This document shows positions 52,727 to 61,189 of a stretch of 64,000 nucleotides of DNA, piece by piece. Source of the stretch: CAITWD01 sp963727285 (GTDB lineage: Bacteria > Actinomycetota > Thermoleophilia > Miltoncostaeales > Miltoncostaeaceae); contig CAVSFF010000009.1 in assembly GCA_963727285.1 (NCBI GenBank), positions 992,001-1,056,000 on the forward strand, read 5' to 3'. Within the stretch, counting starts at the first letter, position 1, and each line of letters begins with the position of its first letter. Under the pieces are notes generated by a model, which did not search any database, was not told the origin of the DNA, and saw nothing but the letters and a program-made list of their open reading frames with translations. The position numbers were made by a program, and so were the translations under genes.

Positions 52727-53004
52727 CGCGCGAGCGTCGCGAACCGGAGAAAGGTGGCCACCGCGTCTTCGAACTGCTGTACGCAGTCCGCCTGGCCGTC
52801 GGCGACGCAGACCCGCATCTGGTCGGTGATGAGATGGAGTCCGACCTGATCGAGGGCCGCTTTCACGGCCGACAACTGCGTCAGGATCTCGCGGCAGTCG
52901 GCATCTTCGTCGAGCATCCGCTGCACGCCGCGCAACTGCCCCTCGGCGCGCCGAAGGCGTACCAACAGCTGGTCCCGCGTGGATGGTGCCGGCGTCGTGG
53001 CCAT
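52723..53004 (-). CDS. DUF156 regulator, CstR-like (CsoR/RcnR/CstR family)
   Basis: A 93-residue all-helical repressor. Family residues are LVRLRRAEGQLRGVQRML and EILTQLSAVKAAL. Counting from Cys37, the copper-sensing set of CsoR (Cys-His-Cys at 36, 61, 65 in M. tuberculosis) aligns to Cys37, Gln62 and Cys66. The His is missing, as in the persulfide sensor CstR, which as I recall has Asn there. Copper sensing is therefore unlikely and a sulfur or thiol signal is plausible. It is the last gene of trxB-trxA-fmdB, and a matching palindrome lies upstream of trxB, suggesting autoregulation. Its ATG shares one base with the fmdB-like stop. Confidence 0.85.
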   Translation of the reverse strand: MATTPAPSTRDQLLVRLRRAEGQLRGVQRMLDEDADCREILTQLSAVKAALDQVGLHLITDQMRVCVADGQADCVQQFEDAVATFLRFATLAR

Positions 53005-53234
53005 CAGTGGCCGCCGCATCCGCACGAGCCGCCGCAGCCGCCGCCGCCGAAGCTCGTCACCGTCGTGGCCGCCGCGGCCCGGGCGGGGCGCGTGGTCACG
53101 AAGCCCGTAAACCGCTGGGTCACCTCCTGCGATCCGCAATCGGGACACACCCGATCCTCATCGCGCAGGAACCCCTGGCGGTAGCGCTCGAAGTGGGTCT
53201 CGCAGGTCGCACAAGCGAGGTCGTATGTCGGCAT
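53004..53234 (-). CDS. FmdB-family zinc ribbon protein
   Basis: A 76-residue small protein. It opens with YDLACATCETHFE and has C-x2-C at the first site and CPDC at the second, the zinc-ribbon pattern of FmdB/Rv regulators. A Gly/Cys-rich tail (GGGGCGGSCGCGGH) could add metal or thiol sites. Its function is unknown. It lies between trxA and the DUF156 regulator in one operon. Confidence 0.82.
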   Translation of the reverse strand: MPTYDLACATCETHFERYRQGFLRDEDRVCPDCGSQEVTQRFTGFVTTRPARAAAATTVTSFGGGGCGGSCGCGGH

Positions 53235-53252
53235 TTCGGTACTCCTTGCGTG

Positions 53253-53576
53253 TCAGCCGGCGAGGCCGAGCTGCTTTTCGAGCTGCGCCTTCGGCATCGC
53301 GCCGACGGCCTGACGGGTCAGCTGACCGTGCTCGAAGAGTCCGAGAAACGGGATGCCCTGCACGCCGTAGCGGGCCGCGATCGGTCCGTGCTTGTCAACG
53401 TCGAGCTTGCCGACGACGAGTGTGTCGGCCCGCTCGCTGGCGATCTGCTCGACGACCGGCGCGATGATGCGGCACGGACCGCACCATTCGGCCCAGAAGT
53501 CGATCAGCACCGGGCGCTCGCTCTCGAGCACGAGGGCCTGGAAGTTGTCGGTCGTGATCTCAAGCAGGTCGGCCAT
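53253..53576 (-). CDS. trxA: Thioredoxin
   Basis: A 107-residue thiol-disulfide oxidoreductase. The active site is WCGPC in FWAEWCGPCRII. The cis-proline region is GVQGIPFLGLFEHGQ, where the usual Thr after the proline is Phe. It is reduced by the TrxB encoded just upstream. ATG at 53576 follows the trxB stop by 33 nt. Confidence 0.95.
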   Translation of the reverse strand: MADLLEITTDNFQALVLESERPVLIDFWAEWCGPCRIIAPVVEQIASERADTLVVGKLDVDKHGPIAARYGVQGIPFLGLFEHGQLTRQAVGAMPKAQLEKQLGLAG

Positions 53577-53609
53577 GGGTGTGTCCTTTCATTGCGACGG
53601 CGGCAAGTG

Positions 53610-54560
53610 TTATGCGTGCTGCCCGGCGGCAGACGCCTGGTGAAGGGTGGCGTCAAGCCACCGCTCAGCGTCGATGGCGGCCATGCAGCCGCTGCCGGCG
53701 GCGGTGACCGCCTGCCGGTAGACGGTGTCCTGGACGTCGCCACAGGCGAAGACGCCCTCGACGTTCGTCCGCGTCCCGTCGGTGATGATGTACCCGGACG
53801 GATCGAGGTCGATCTGTCCGGCGAACAGGTCGGTATTGGGCACATGTCCGATCGCGACGAAGACCGCCGCGGTCGGGATCGTGTCATGCGCGCCGGTCAC
53901 GGTGTCGCGCACCTCGACGCCCTCCGTAATGCCGTCGCCGACGATGCCGGCGACCTCGGCGTTCCAGCGCACGACGATGTTCGGGTGGTTGATCACGCGC
54001 TCGGCCATGATGCGCGAGGCGCGAAACTCGTCGCGGCGATGGACGACCGTCACCTTGGAGGCGATCCGCGCGAGGAACAGCGCCTCCTCCATCGCCGTGT
54101 CGCCGCCCCCGACGACCACGACCTCCCGGTCCCGGAAGAAGAACCCGTCGCAGGTTGCGCAGGCGCTGACCCCGAAGCCGCGTAGGCGGGTCTCGCTCTC
54201 GAGGCCCAGCCAGCGGGCCGTCGCACCCGTCGAGATGATGATCGACTGCGCGCGCAGCTCGCCAAGATCGGTCCACACGCCGAAGGGGCGCCCGGAGAGG
54301 TCGACCCGATTCACATCGGCCGTGATGATCTCGGCCCCGAAGCGTTCCGCCTGCCCGCGGAACATCTGCATGAGTTCCGGTCCCTGGATGCCCTCCGGGA
54401 AACCCGGGTAGTTCTCGACATCGGTGGTGATCATCAGCTGACCACCGGCCGCATATCCCTCGATGACGACGGGTGCGAGGTTGGCCCGTGCCGCGTAGAT
54501 CGCGGCTGTCAGCCCCGCCGGACCGCCACCGATGATGATGACGTTATGTACTTCGGCCAC
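53610..54560 (-). CDS. trxB: Thioredoxin reductase
   Basis: NADPH-dependent FAD enzyme that reduces thioredoxin. The 316-residue protein has the FAD motif IIGGGPAGLTAA, ENYPGFPEGI, the redox-active C-A-T-C in GVSACATCDGFF, the NADPH motif VVGGGDTAMEEA and the C-terminal GVFACGDVQD. GTG at 54560 is preferred over the in-frame TTG at 54590; G-rich sequence precedes it. It heads the trxB-trxA-fmdB-DUF156 operon, and a DUF156-type palindrome lies 33 nt upstream. Confidence 0.95.
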   Translation of the reverse strand: MAEVHNVIIIGGGPAGLTAAIYAARANLAPVVIEGYAAGGQLMITTDVENYPGFPEGIQGPELMQMFRGQAERFGAEIITADVNRVDLSGRPFGVWTDLGELRAQSIIISTGATARWLGLESETRLRGFGVSACATCDGFFFRDREVVVVGGGDTAMEEALFLARIASKVTVVHRRDEFRASRIMAERVINHPNIVVRWNAEVAGIVGDGITEGVEVRDTVTGAHDTIPTAAVFVAIGHVPNTDLFAGQIDLDPSGYIITDGTRTNVEGVFACGDVQDTVYRQAVTAAGSGCMAAIDAERWLDATLHQASAAGQHA

Positions 54561-54593
54561 CGTGCCCCCATGACGCGGATCAAGGATCAATCA

Positions 54594-54610
54594 ATACCCT
54601 GGGGGGGTAT
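54594..54610. promoter_or_regulatory. Candidate DUF156 operator upstream of trxB
   Basis: ATACCC-TGGGG-GGGTAT is a 17-bp near-palindrome with perfect 6-bp arms. CsoR/CstR-type regulators bind G-rich sites of the form ATACCC...GGGTAT. It lies just before the trxB start and on the same operon as a DUF156 gene, a strong hint of autoregulation. Confidence 0.7.
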
Positions 54611-54621
54611 CTTAGCAGGTG

Positions 54622-54641
54622 CCGGGCCGAGTTCGGCCCGG
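54622..54641 (-). terminator. Strong GC hairpin after the membrane protein gene
   Basis: CCGGGCCGA (54622-54630) and TCGGCCCGG (54633-54641) are perfect arms around GT, giving an 8-bp stem with a four-base loop. It lies 15 nt past the stop of the gene at 54656-55231 and before the trxB regulatory site, so it may end that transcript. There is no T-tract. Confidence 0.5.
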
Positions 54642-54655
54642 GGGCCGAACGTCGG

Positions 54656-55231
54656 TCATGCGCCTGTGCCGGTCTTCGGGCGCGTCGCGCGATAGACCAG
54701 GACGGATCCGACGCTCACCGGACGCCGGCACGCCGCGAAATAGGTCCGGGACTGCTCGACCTCGATCCGCTCAAGCCTCCGAACATCGTTGGCCGTCACG
54801 AGGCCCCACGCGACGAGCACGCCGGCGACGACACCCTCGGCGATTCCGCCGCCGCCGAGTGTCCCGACCAGGAAGCCGAGAATCAGCACGCTCGACATGA
54901 ACAGCGCCGACCCGAGGCCAAGCGTCCACATACGCCAGTTGCGCGTTGATGCCTCCAGACGACGTGGGCTCGTCGGCTCGGCGGACGCGTCGCCCAGGCG
55001 GGAGCTTGGCAGCCCGCCGTTGCCCATCCATCCGCGCAGCAGGAAGAAGAAGATCGGGATGCTGACGACCAGGCTGGCGAATGCGGTGGCGACGCCGCCC
55101 CACGTTGACGACGCATCGTGGCCGACCTGCAGGGACAGGCCGACCGCGAACACCAGCACCCCGACGATGACGAGTGTCCGGGCCCAGATCCGTGACAGGC
55201 GCGCGTAGCGCCAGAGCTTTTCGTCCTTCAC
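54656..55231 (-). CDS. Hypothetical membrane protein
   Basis: A 191-residue protein with four hydrophobic segments in two pairs (about 18-37, 45-68, 104-124, 128-146) separated by a charged cytoplasmic stretch. The C-terminal 45 residues are soluble and basic. I do not recognise the family. GTG at 55231 is the best start; the earlier frame lies in sequence without coding character. It reads toward trxB but is separated by a hairpin and an operator. Confidence 0.6.
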   Translation of the reverse strand: MKDEKLWRYARLSRIWARTLVIVGVLVFAVGLSLQVGHDASSTWGGVATAFASLVVSIPIFFFLLRGWMGNGGLPSSRLGDASAEPTSPRRLEASTRNWRMWTLGLGSALFMSSVLILGFLVGTLGGGGIAEGVVAGVLVAWGLVTANDVRRLERIEVEQSRTYFAACRRPVSVGSVLVYRATRPKTGTGA

Positions 55232-55335
55232 GGTCGCCGAGGCTAGCGCGTGGCGCCACCCCGCGCCGTGGCGGCGCCGGGTCCGGGCGCGTGGTTTGAT
55301 CCGTGTCCGAACGTGGCGTCGACCAAGGGGGAGCA

Positions 55336-56574
55336 ATGACGCGTGCGGCCTGGACCGCGACGATCGCGCTGCTCATCTTCACGATGGGCACGAGCATCGT
55401 CACCCCGCTCTTCCCGCTGTATCAGCAGGACTTCAACCTGACCGACGGTCAGGTGACGCTCCTGTTCGCCGCGTACACGCTCACCGTCGTCCCGACGATG
55501 CTCGTCATGGGTGGCGTCTCCGACCGCATCGGCCGCCGCCGGGTCATGTTTCCCGCAATGCTCTGCATTACGACCGCCTCACTGGTCATGGCGTTCGCCA
55601 CCAACGTGGAGATGCTCTTCGCGGGGCGGATTCTCCAGGGTCTCGCGATCGGGAGCTTCCTTGGGGTCGGCACCGCCTTCATCGTCGACCACGCCCATAT
55701 CGGACAGAAGGCCTGGGCGGCGATCGTCGCGGGCCTGGCGTTCCGGCTGGGGTTCGGCTTGGGTCCGGGCATGGCCGGCGTGATCGCCCAGTACTCGAGC
55801 GAGCCGATCCGCCGTCCGTTCGAAGTCCACGTCGTCCTGATGGTGTTCGCGTTCATCGCCTTCGCCATGACGCCCGAGACCATTCGTCGTCTGTCTCGCG
55901 ATCGGCCCACCGGGCGCCGTCTGAAGATCGAGGTCGGAGTCCCGGCGGGGCAGATGCCCGGCTTTGCGACGTTTCTCGCTCCGGCGGCGTTCACGCTGGG
56001 CTTTCTCGACGCGACCCTGCTGTCGATCGTTCCGCTGTACATGGCGACCGCGCTCGGCGTCCACAACCTTGCCCTTATCGGCTTGGTCGGATTCCTCGAG
56101 CTCGGCCTCGGTGGGGTGACGCCGCTGTTTGCGCGCAACGTGCCGCCACGCCGGGCCGTGATGTGGGGAACCGGCGGCGGCGCCGTCGCGTCGCTGCTGG
56201 TGGTGACGGCATCGACGGTCAGTTCGGTGGCGCTCGTGCTCGCGGCCGCGGCGATCATCGGGCTGCTCAACGGCCTGACACTCCAGGGGGCGACCGCGAT
56301 CTGCGGGTCGTCGGTGCCGATCCGTGAGCGCGGCAAGCTCCTGTCGGCCCTCTACATGTGTGCGTACGCGGGGACGATCCCGACGATCGGCCTCGGGTAC
56401 CTCGCGCAGGACATCGGGATCACCAAGGCGGTCGCCATCTTCTCCGTCGGGGCAATGTTGCTTGCGGCGTTTGTGATCCTGGTGGGCGGTCGCGTGTTCC
56501 GCGAAGTGGTCCCCTATCAGGAGATCGAGGAGATCCATCCCGTCCACATCACTCCGGCAGGGACCGACGCGTGA
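55336..56574 (+). CDS. Major facilitator superfamily transporter
   Basis: A 412-residue carrier with 12 predicted membrane segments. The MFS loop motif is clear as GGVSDRIGRRRVMF after the second segment, and LQGLAIGSFLGVG and the GLGPGMAG segment are typical of drug/solute exporters. The substrate is unknown. ATG at 55336 has a purine-rich AAGGGGGAG ribosome site; an upstream in-frame start would lack one. The C-terminus is soluble and acidic. Confidence 0.88.
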   Translation: MTRAAWTATIALLIFTMGTSIVTPLFPLYQQDFNLTDGQVTLLFAAYTLTVVPTMLVMGGVSDRIGRRRVMFPAMLCITTASLVMAFATNVEMLFAGRILQGLAIGSFLGVGTAFIVDHAHIGQKAWAAIVAGLAFRLGFGLGPGMAGVIAQYSSEPIRRPFEVHVVLMVFAFIAFAMTPETIRRLSRDRPTGRRLKIEVGVPAGQMPGFATFLAPAAFTLGFLDATLLSIVPLYMATALGVHNLALIGLVGFLELGLGGVTPLFARNVPPRRAVMWGTGGGAVASLLVVTASTVSSVALVLAAAAIIGLLNGLTLQGATAICGSSVPIRERGKLLSALYMCAYAGTIPTIGLGYLAQDIGITKAVAIFSVGAMLLAAFVILVGGRVFREVVPYQEIEEIHPVHITPAGTDA

Positions 56575-56683
56575 TCGCCGATCCGGCGCCCGTCCACAGG
56601 GGCTCCGAGCCGAGCCGAGGTATTCCCGTCGCTGCCGTGTCCGGCATCGGCGCCGGGCCCTGCCCGGCTGCTACGGTCGCCCG

Positions 56684-57706
56684 ATGGATCGTGAGACCGT
56701 CGCCGCCCAGCTGACCGAGCTCGGTCAACCCGCCTATCGGATGGACCAGATCGTGCGCGCCCAGCGGACGGGCGCAGCGTCGTGGGATGAGGTCACCACG
56801 CTGGGCAAGGGGCTCCGCGCCGACCTCGCCGACCGCGGCCCGCTGTGGTCGGTCACCCCTCGGGAACGTCTGGTGTCGACCGACGGGACCGTCAAATGGC
56901 GACTCGGGCTCGCCGACGGTCGTGAGATCGAGTCGGTGCTGATTGCCCATGCCGGGGGCCGTCGTACCCTGTGCGTGTCGAGCCAGGTCGGTTGTGCGCT
57001 CGGCTGCAAGTTCTGTTCGACGGGCACGATGGGATTCGGTCGGGACCTGACCACCTGGGAGATCGTCGAGCAGGCGCTGCTCGCGGCCCGGGAAGCCGAC
57101 ACCCAAGGGGCACGCCTGTCGAACGTCGTGTTCATGGGGATGGGCGAACCGATGCAGAATCTGCCCGCCGTCTTCGGCGCGGTCGAGGAGCTGCACCGGC
57201 CGGCGCCGGGGCTCGGGATCTCGGCGCGCCAGATCGCGATCTCCACCGTGGGCTGGGTTCCCGGCATCGCGGAGCTGCAGGAGTTCCCGCTCCCGGTCCG
57301 GTTGGCCGTGTCGTTGCATGCCGCGGACGACGAAACGCGTAGCCGCATGATGCCCATCAATCAGCGCTATCCCATCGCGAGCCTCCTCGCCGCCTGCCGC
57401 CGGTATTGCGACAAGACCGGCCGTCGGGTGTTCATCGAGTACGTGCTCTTGGACGGCGTCAACGACAGGCTCGAGGACGCCAAGCGCTTGGCGCACCTTC
57501 TGCGCGACGGGCGCTTTCACGTGAACCTGATCGAGTACAACGCGACCGGCGGCGAGTTCGCCGCATCGCGGCCCGACCGACGCGAGCGGTTTCTGCTGGC
57601 GCTGGAGCGGGCCGGGCTCGAGGCGTCGGTGCGACGCTCCCGTGGCGCCGACGTGGCAGCTGCCTGCGGCCAGTTGGTCACGCAGGCCGCGGCACTGCCG
57701 GCCTGA
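56684..57706 (+). CDS. rlmN: Dual-specificity 23S rRNA/tRNA adenine C2-methyltransferase
   Basis: Radical-SAM enzyme that methylates A2503 of 23S rRNA and A37 of tRNAs. The 340-residue protein has the cluster motif C-A-L-G-C-K-F-C preceded by CVSSQVG and followed by STGTMGF. GMGEP, the SLHA segment, and the C-terminal methyl-carrier Cys in ADVAAACGQL complete the family pattern. ATG at 56684 fits. A short stretch at 57513-57528 resembles parS by chance. Confidence 0.95.
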   Translation: MDRETVAAQLTELGQPAYRMDQIVRAQRTGAASWDEVTTLGKGLRADLADRGPLWSVTPRERLVSTDGTVKWRLGLADGREIESVLIAHAGGRRTLCVSSQVGCALGCKFCSTGTMGFGRDLTTWEIVEQALLAAREADTQGARLSNVVFMGMGEPMQNLPAVFGAVEELHRPAPGLGISARQIAISTVGWVPGIAELQEFPLPVRLAVSLHAADDETRSRMMPINQRYPIASLLAACRRYCDKTGRRVFIEYVLLDGVNDRLEDAKRLAHLLRDGRFHVNLIEYNATGGEFAASRPDRRERFLLALERAGLEASVRRSRGADVAAACGQLVTQAAALPA

Positions 57707-57762
57707 CGCGCCGGCGGACACGCCGCAGGGCTGCGCCCTCCGGGGTCGGATAGGTTACGGCC

Positions 57763-57963
57763 ATGGATGAGCCGTCACACGATGCGCGCCAGGATCCGGC
57801 GTCGGGCTGGATGCTCGGCGCGGGTGGACTGCCGAAGTCCGCGTGGCTCGTGGTGGCGCTGACGGCCATCCTCCTGGGCTTGGTGCTGCTCGGCATCGGG
57901 TACATCGGCTACGGGGTGCTGATCGTGATCGTCGGGCTCGCCGCGGCCGTCAACCTGTTCTGA
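57763..57963 (+). CDS. Small hypothetical two-segment membrane protein
   Basis: A 66-residue protein: a polar N-terminus, then two adjacent hydrophobic helices at about 27-45 and 47-65 (WLVVALTAILLGLVLLGIGYIGY). No family is recognised. It lies downstream of rlmN with a 56-nt gap, and its stop is 2 nt before the next small gene. No clear ribosome site is visible. Confidence 0.5.
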   Translation: MDEPSHDARQDPASGWMLGAGGLPKSAWLVVALTAILLGLVLLGIGYIGYGVLIVIVGLAAAVNLF

Positions 57964-57965
57964 GG

Positions 57966-58145
57966 GTGTTGCCGCCGGACCCGGAGCTGATCGCGGACGC
58001 GTTGCAGTCCGCACACCCGGACGCCGAGCCGTTCGAGATTCCCGGGGCGCAACTCGAAGCGTGGCTGCGGGGCGTCGGGGCGCCCACCGACGACGAGGAC
58101 CTCACCGCCGCCGCGCTGGCGGCCTGGGAAGTGCGGCGGGGCTAG
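57966..58145 (+). CDS. Small acidic hypothetical protein
   Basis: A 59-residue product (GTG at 57966) that is too short for a confident call. It reads PDPELIADALQSAHPDAEP, then GAQLEAWLRGVGAPTDDEDLTAAALAAWEVRRG, a helical acidic pattern with codon use like the neighbouring genes. It converges with lipB with a 4-nt overlap. TTG at 57969 is an alternative start. Confidence 0.45.
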   Translation: MLPPDPELIADALQSAHPDAEPFEIPGAQLEAWLRGVGAPTDDEDLTAAALAAWEVRRG

Positions 58146-58861
58146 CCGACCGGGGTGACGGCCCGCGGGGCCGGGACGCCCGATCGCGCACACAACTGCT
58201 CGAGCGAGCACGGCTCAAGCGTGAGCCCGAAGCGCTCGGCCAGGGAGGCGACGATCGCATCCTCGACGCGGTCGCGGTCGCTGTCGCCACCCTCGGCCAG
58301 GATCGACGTCGCCGGGACGCCGGGTGCCCCGCAGGCGGTCATCAGCGAGAACCATTCGAGGTCGGGGTCGCGGTTGAGTCCGATCCCATGCGTGGTGATT
58401 CCGTGCTGCACCCGAATGCCGACGCTGCCGAGTTTGCGTTGGTCGCGGTACACACCGATCGCGGCATCGTCCGCCGACACGCCGTCGACACCCATGGCCG
58501 TGCACACGTCGGCCATGGTCCCGACCAGGTTCCCGACGACCGTGCGGACCCGTCGGTGGGGACGAAGATTCAGGATCGCGTACACGGTCGACTGACCGGG
58601 CCCATGCCAGGTCATCTGCCCGCCACGATCGACGCTGTGGACGCTCGCGCCCATGCGTGCCAGTTGCTCGTCGGACAAAAACAGGTCGGCGCGCGTGCCG
58701 TGCCGGCCGACCGTGTACACGGGCGGGTGCTCCAAGAGCCAGACCACGTCCGGGATCCGGTCGTCGGCACGGGCGACCGCGAGCCCGCGCTGGAGGTCCC
58801 ATGCATCGGCGTAGCCGATGCGGCCTGTGCGGACGACGAGGCCCGGGGCGGGCGGTGCCAT
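58142..58861 (-). CDS. lipB: Lipoyl(octanoyl) transferase
   Basis: Moves octanoate from ACP to the lipoyl domains of dehydrogenase E2 subunits. The 239-residue protein has RGGQMTWHGPGQ, GVYRDQRKLGSVGIRVQHG with the catalytic Lys, and the catalytic Cys in TACGAPG. ATG at 58861 shares one base with the pdhC stop, placing the modifying enzyme in the same operon as its E2 target. Confidence 0.95.
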   Translation of the reverse strand: MAPPAPGLVVRTGRIGYADAWDLQRGLAVARADDRIPDVVWLLEHPPVYTVGRHGTRADLFLSDEQLARMGASVHSVDRGGQMTWHGPGQSTVYAILNLRPHRRVRTVVGNLVGTMADVCTAMGVDGVSADDAAIGVYRDQRKLGSVGIRVQHGITTHGIGLNRDPDLEWFSLMTACGAPGVPATSILAEGGDSDRDRVEDAIVASLAERFGLTLEPCSLEQLCARSGVPAPRAVTPVG

Positions 58862-60186
58862 CAGGCAGCGACCAGGCTGTACGGCATCTCGACGAGTTGG
58901 GCAATCCGGCCGAGGAACGTCGCGGCGTCGGCCCCGTACAGGCTGCGGTGGTCGACCGACAGCGTGAACGTGACCATGTCGCGGATGACGACCTGTCCGT
59001 CGCGCACCACCGGCTGCGGGCGTGCCGCCCCGACTGCCAGGATCGCGGCCTCGGGCGGGTTGATGACCGCGGTGAAGCGATCGATCCCAAACATGCCGAG
59101 GTTGCTGATGGTGATCGTGCTGCCCTCGAGCTCTGCGGCGGTGATGCTGCCGTCGCGGCAGCGCGCGACGAGGTCGCGTGACTCCGCGGCGATCGCGGCC
59201 ACAGACTTGTCATGCGCGTCGCGGATGACCGGTACCAGCAGGCCCCGCTCGACCGCGACGGCCAACCCGACATGGACACCGTCGGGGATCACGAACGCGT
59301 CATCGTCCCAGCGGGCGAGCGCGTCCGGCCGCTCGGCCGCGGCGAGCGCCAGTGCCCGCACGATCAGATCAGTGACCGTGGGCGTCGGGAGGTCGGGCCG
59401 CGCCGCGGCGAGCTGGCGTCGAACGGCGATCAGCTCGGATGCGTCGATGTCGCGCTGCAGCGCGAAATGGGGGGCGGCGTCCATCGAGTCGCGCATGCGG
59501 CGGGCGATCGTGCGCTGCAGGCGGGTGGCCGGGATCCGCTGACCGAACGCCAGGGTGGCGGGCGCGGCCGGCGCGGCACCGGACGGCGCGGACGGGGCAG
59601 CGGCGGGAGGCGGTGCCGACGCCGGCACGGCGGCCGGCGCACTGCCCAGTGCGGCGTCGACGTCGGCGCGGACGATGCGGCCGCCCGGACCGGTGCCGTG
59701 GACGCCGGCGAGGTCGATACCCGCGTCGCGCGCCACCTGGCGCGCCAGCGGCGAGGCAATGATGCGCGAACCGTCCGGGTGGCTGCCCGCGGCGGGCGCC
59801 GGCGCCGGGGCGGGCGTGGCCGGCGCCGCGGGCGCGACGGGCATCGCGATCTGGTCCGGCGTGCCGTCATCGCCCACCGGGATGTTGGTCGTGACCTCGT
59901 CCTCGACGGCGGGCGCGGGCGGCTCGGGCGGCGTGGGTGTGGCCGCGGCTCCGGTGTCCGCACCGATGCGGGCGATCGGCGCGCCGACCGCGAGCACGGC
60001 GCCTTCCGCCGCCAGAATCGACAATGGGCCGTCGCCCGGGGCCTCGACAGTCATGTCGGCCTTGTCGGTTTCGATCTCGACGATGGGCTGGCCACGCGTG
60101 ACGACGCTGCCGTCGGCGACGAGCCACTTCAGGACCGTCCCCTCCTCCATCGTGTCGCTCAGCTTGGGCATCAGCAGGTCGCTCAT
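58861..60186 (-). CDS. pdhC: Dihydrolipoamide acetyltransferase (E2) of pyruvate dehydrogenase
   Basis: A 441-residue E2 protein. A single lipoyl domain carries the Lys in ETDKADM (about residue 43). A long Ala/Pro linker follows, then the peripheral-subunit-binding domain (SPLARQVARDAGID, GTGPGGRIVRADV), a second linker, and the catalytic domain ending LVEMPYSLVAA. The catalytic motif, usually HRxxDG, reads H-R-S-L-Y-G, so the Asp is replaced by Tyr. The substrate is acetyl (pyruvate) by context, since E1 alpha and beta are upstream. ATG at 60186 is 3 nt after the pdhB stop. Confidence 0.93.
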   Translation of the reverse strand: MSDLLMPKLSDTMEEGTVLKWLVADGSVVTRGQPIVEIETDKADMTVEAPGDGPLSILAAEGAVLAVGAPIARIGADTGAAATPTPPEPPAPAVEDEVTTNIPVGDDGTPDQIAMPVAPAAPATPAPAPAPAAGSHPDGSRIIASPLARQVARDAGIDLAGVHGTGPGGRIVRADVDAALGSAPAAVPASAPPPAAAPSAPSGAAPAAPATLAFGQRIPATRLQRTIARRMRDSMDAAPHFALQRDIDASELIAVRRQLAAARPDLPTPTVTDLIVRALALAAAERPDALARWDDDAFVIPDGVHVGLAVAVERGLLVPVIRDAHDKSVAAIAAESRDLVARCRDGSITAAELEGSTITISNLGMFGIDRFTAVINPPEAAILAVGAARPQPVVRDGQVVIRDMVTFTLSVDHRSLYGADAATFLGRIAQLVEMPYSLVAA

Positions 60187-60189
60187 CGG

Positions 60190-61189
60190 TTACGCCCCCC
60201 GTGCCAGGGTCGCGCGCACCGCGGCTGCAACGGCCTCGGCGCTCGGCAGGGCCGCCTGCTCGAGATTCCGTGCGTAGGGCATCGGCACATCTGCGGCGGT
60301 GACCCGGCCGACCGGCGCGTCGAGCCAGTCGAAGCACGACTCGTAGACGTGCGTGGCGATGTTCGCGGCCAATCCGCACTCGGGCCATCCCTCGTCGACG
60401 GCGACGCAGTGGTTGGTCCGGCGCACGCTGCCGGCGATCGTCTCGAGGTCGAGCGGCCGTGTCGTGCGCGGGTCGATGACCTCGCACTCGATGCCGTCGG
60501 CCGCCAAGATTTCCGCGGCCGCGAGCGCGATCCAGACCATCCGCGAGACCGCCACGATCGTGCAATGGGTGCCCTGGCGCCGCACCGCCGCCTGGCCGAA
60601 GGGGAGCAGGTCGTCCGGCCCGCCGACGGGGCCCTTCTTGGCGTAGAGCCCCTCGCTCTCGAGGAACACGACGGGGTCATCGTCGCGGATCGCGGTCTTG
60701 AGCAGCGCCTTCGCGTCGTATGGCGTCGACGGACACGCGACCTTGAGCCCGGGAATGTGGGTGAACCACGCCTCGAGCGAGTGGGAGTGTTGCGCGGCCA
60801 GCTGGTGGCCGGCGCCGCCCGGCATGCGGATGACGATGGGGACCGCGGCCTGGCCGCCGAACATGTACCGGATCTTGGCCGCGTTGTTGACGATCTGATC
60901 CATGGCGACGATCGCGAAGTTGACGGTCATCAGTTCGATGACGGGTCGGAGTCCCGACATCGCCGCGCCGATGCCGATGCCGACGAACCCGGCTTCGGAG
61001 ATCGGGGTGTCCACCACCCGCCGTCGGGCCGAATTCGTTGAGCAGTCCTCGGGTGACCTTGAACGAGCCCTCGAACAGGCCGATGTCCTCCCCCATCAAG
61101 AAGACATCGTCGTCACGGGTGAGCTCCTCGCGCATCGCCTGGGTCAGGGCTTCGCGGTATGAGGTGGTGGCGGGCGCGTCGGAGCTCAT
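60190..61189 (-). CDS. pdhB: Pyruvate dehydrogenase E1 beta subunit, with one frameshift
   Basis: Beta subunit of the thiamine-dependent E1. The first frame (ATG at 61189) gives TSYREALTQAM, VFLMGEDIG and VTRGLLNEFGP, then leaves the family pattern. The rest (RRVVDTPISEAGFVG, YMFGGQAAVPIVIRMPGG, DDDPVVFLESEGLY, stop at 60190) is in another frame. Removing the single base at 61024 (T on the + strand) restores F-G-P-R-R-V-V-D-T-P-I and gives 332 residues, the usual length. The total of 1000 nt is not divisible by 3. It overlaps pdhA by 4 nt. Confidence 0.9.

Noticed and set aside
57513..57528. A parS-like sequence (CTTTCACGTGAACC core) inside rlmN
   Set aside because: Only 12 of 16 bases match and it encodes the conserved F-H-V-N segment of RlmN, so chance coding sequence is more likely.
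59212..61041. A 609-codon plus-strand frame
   Set aside because: It is antisense to the pyruvate dehydrogenase genes and is Gly/Arg-rich with no recognisable domain.
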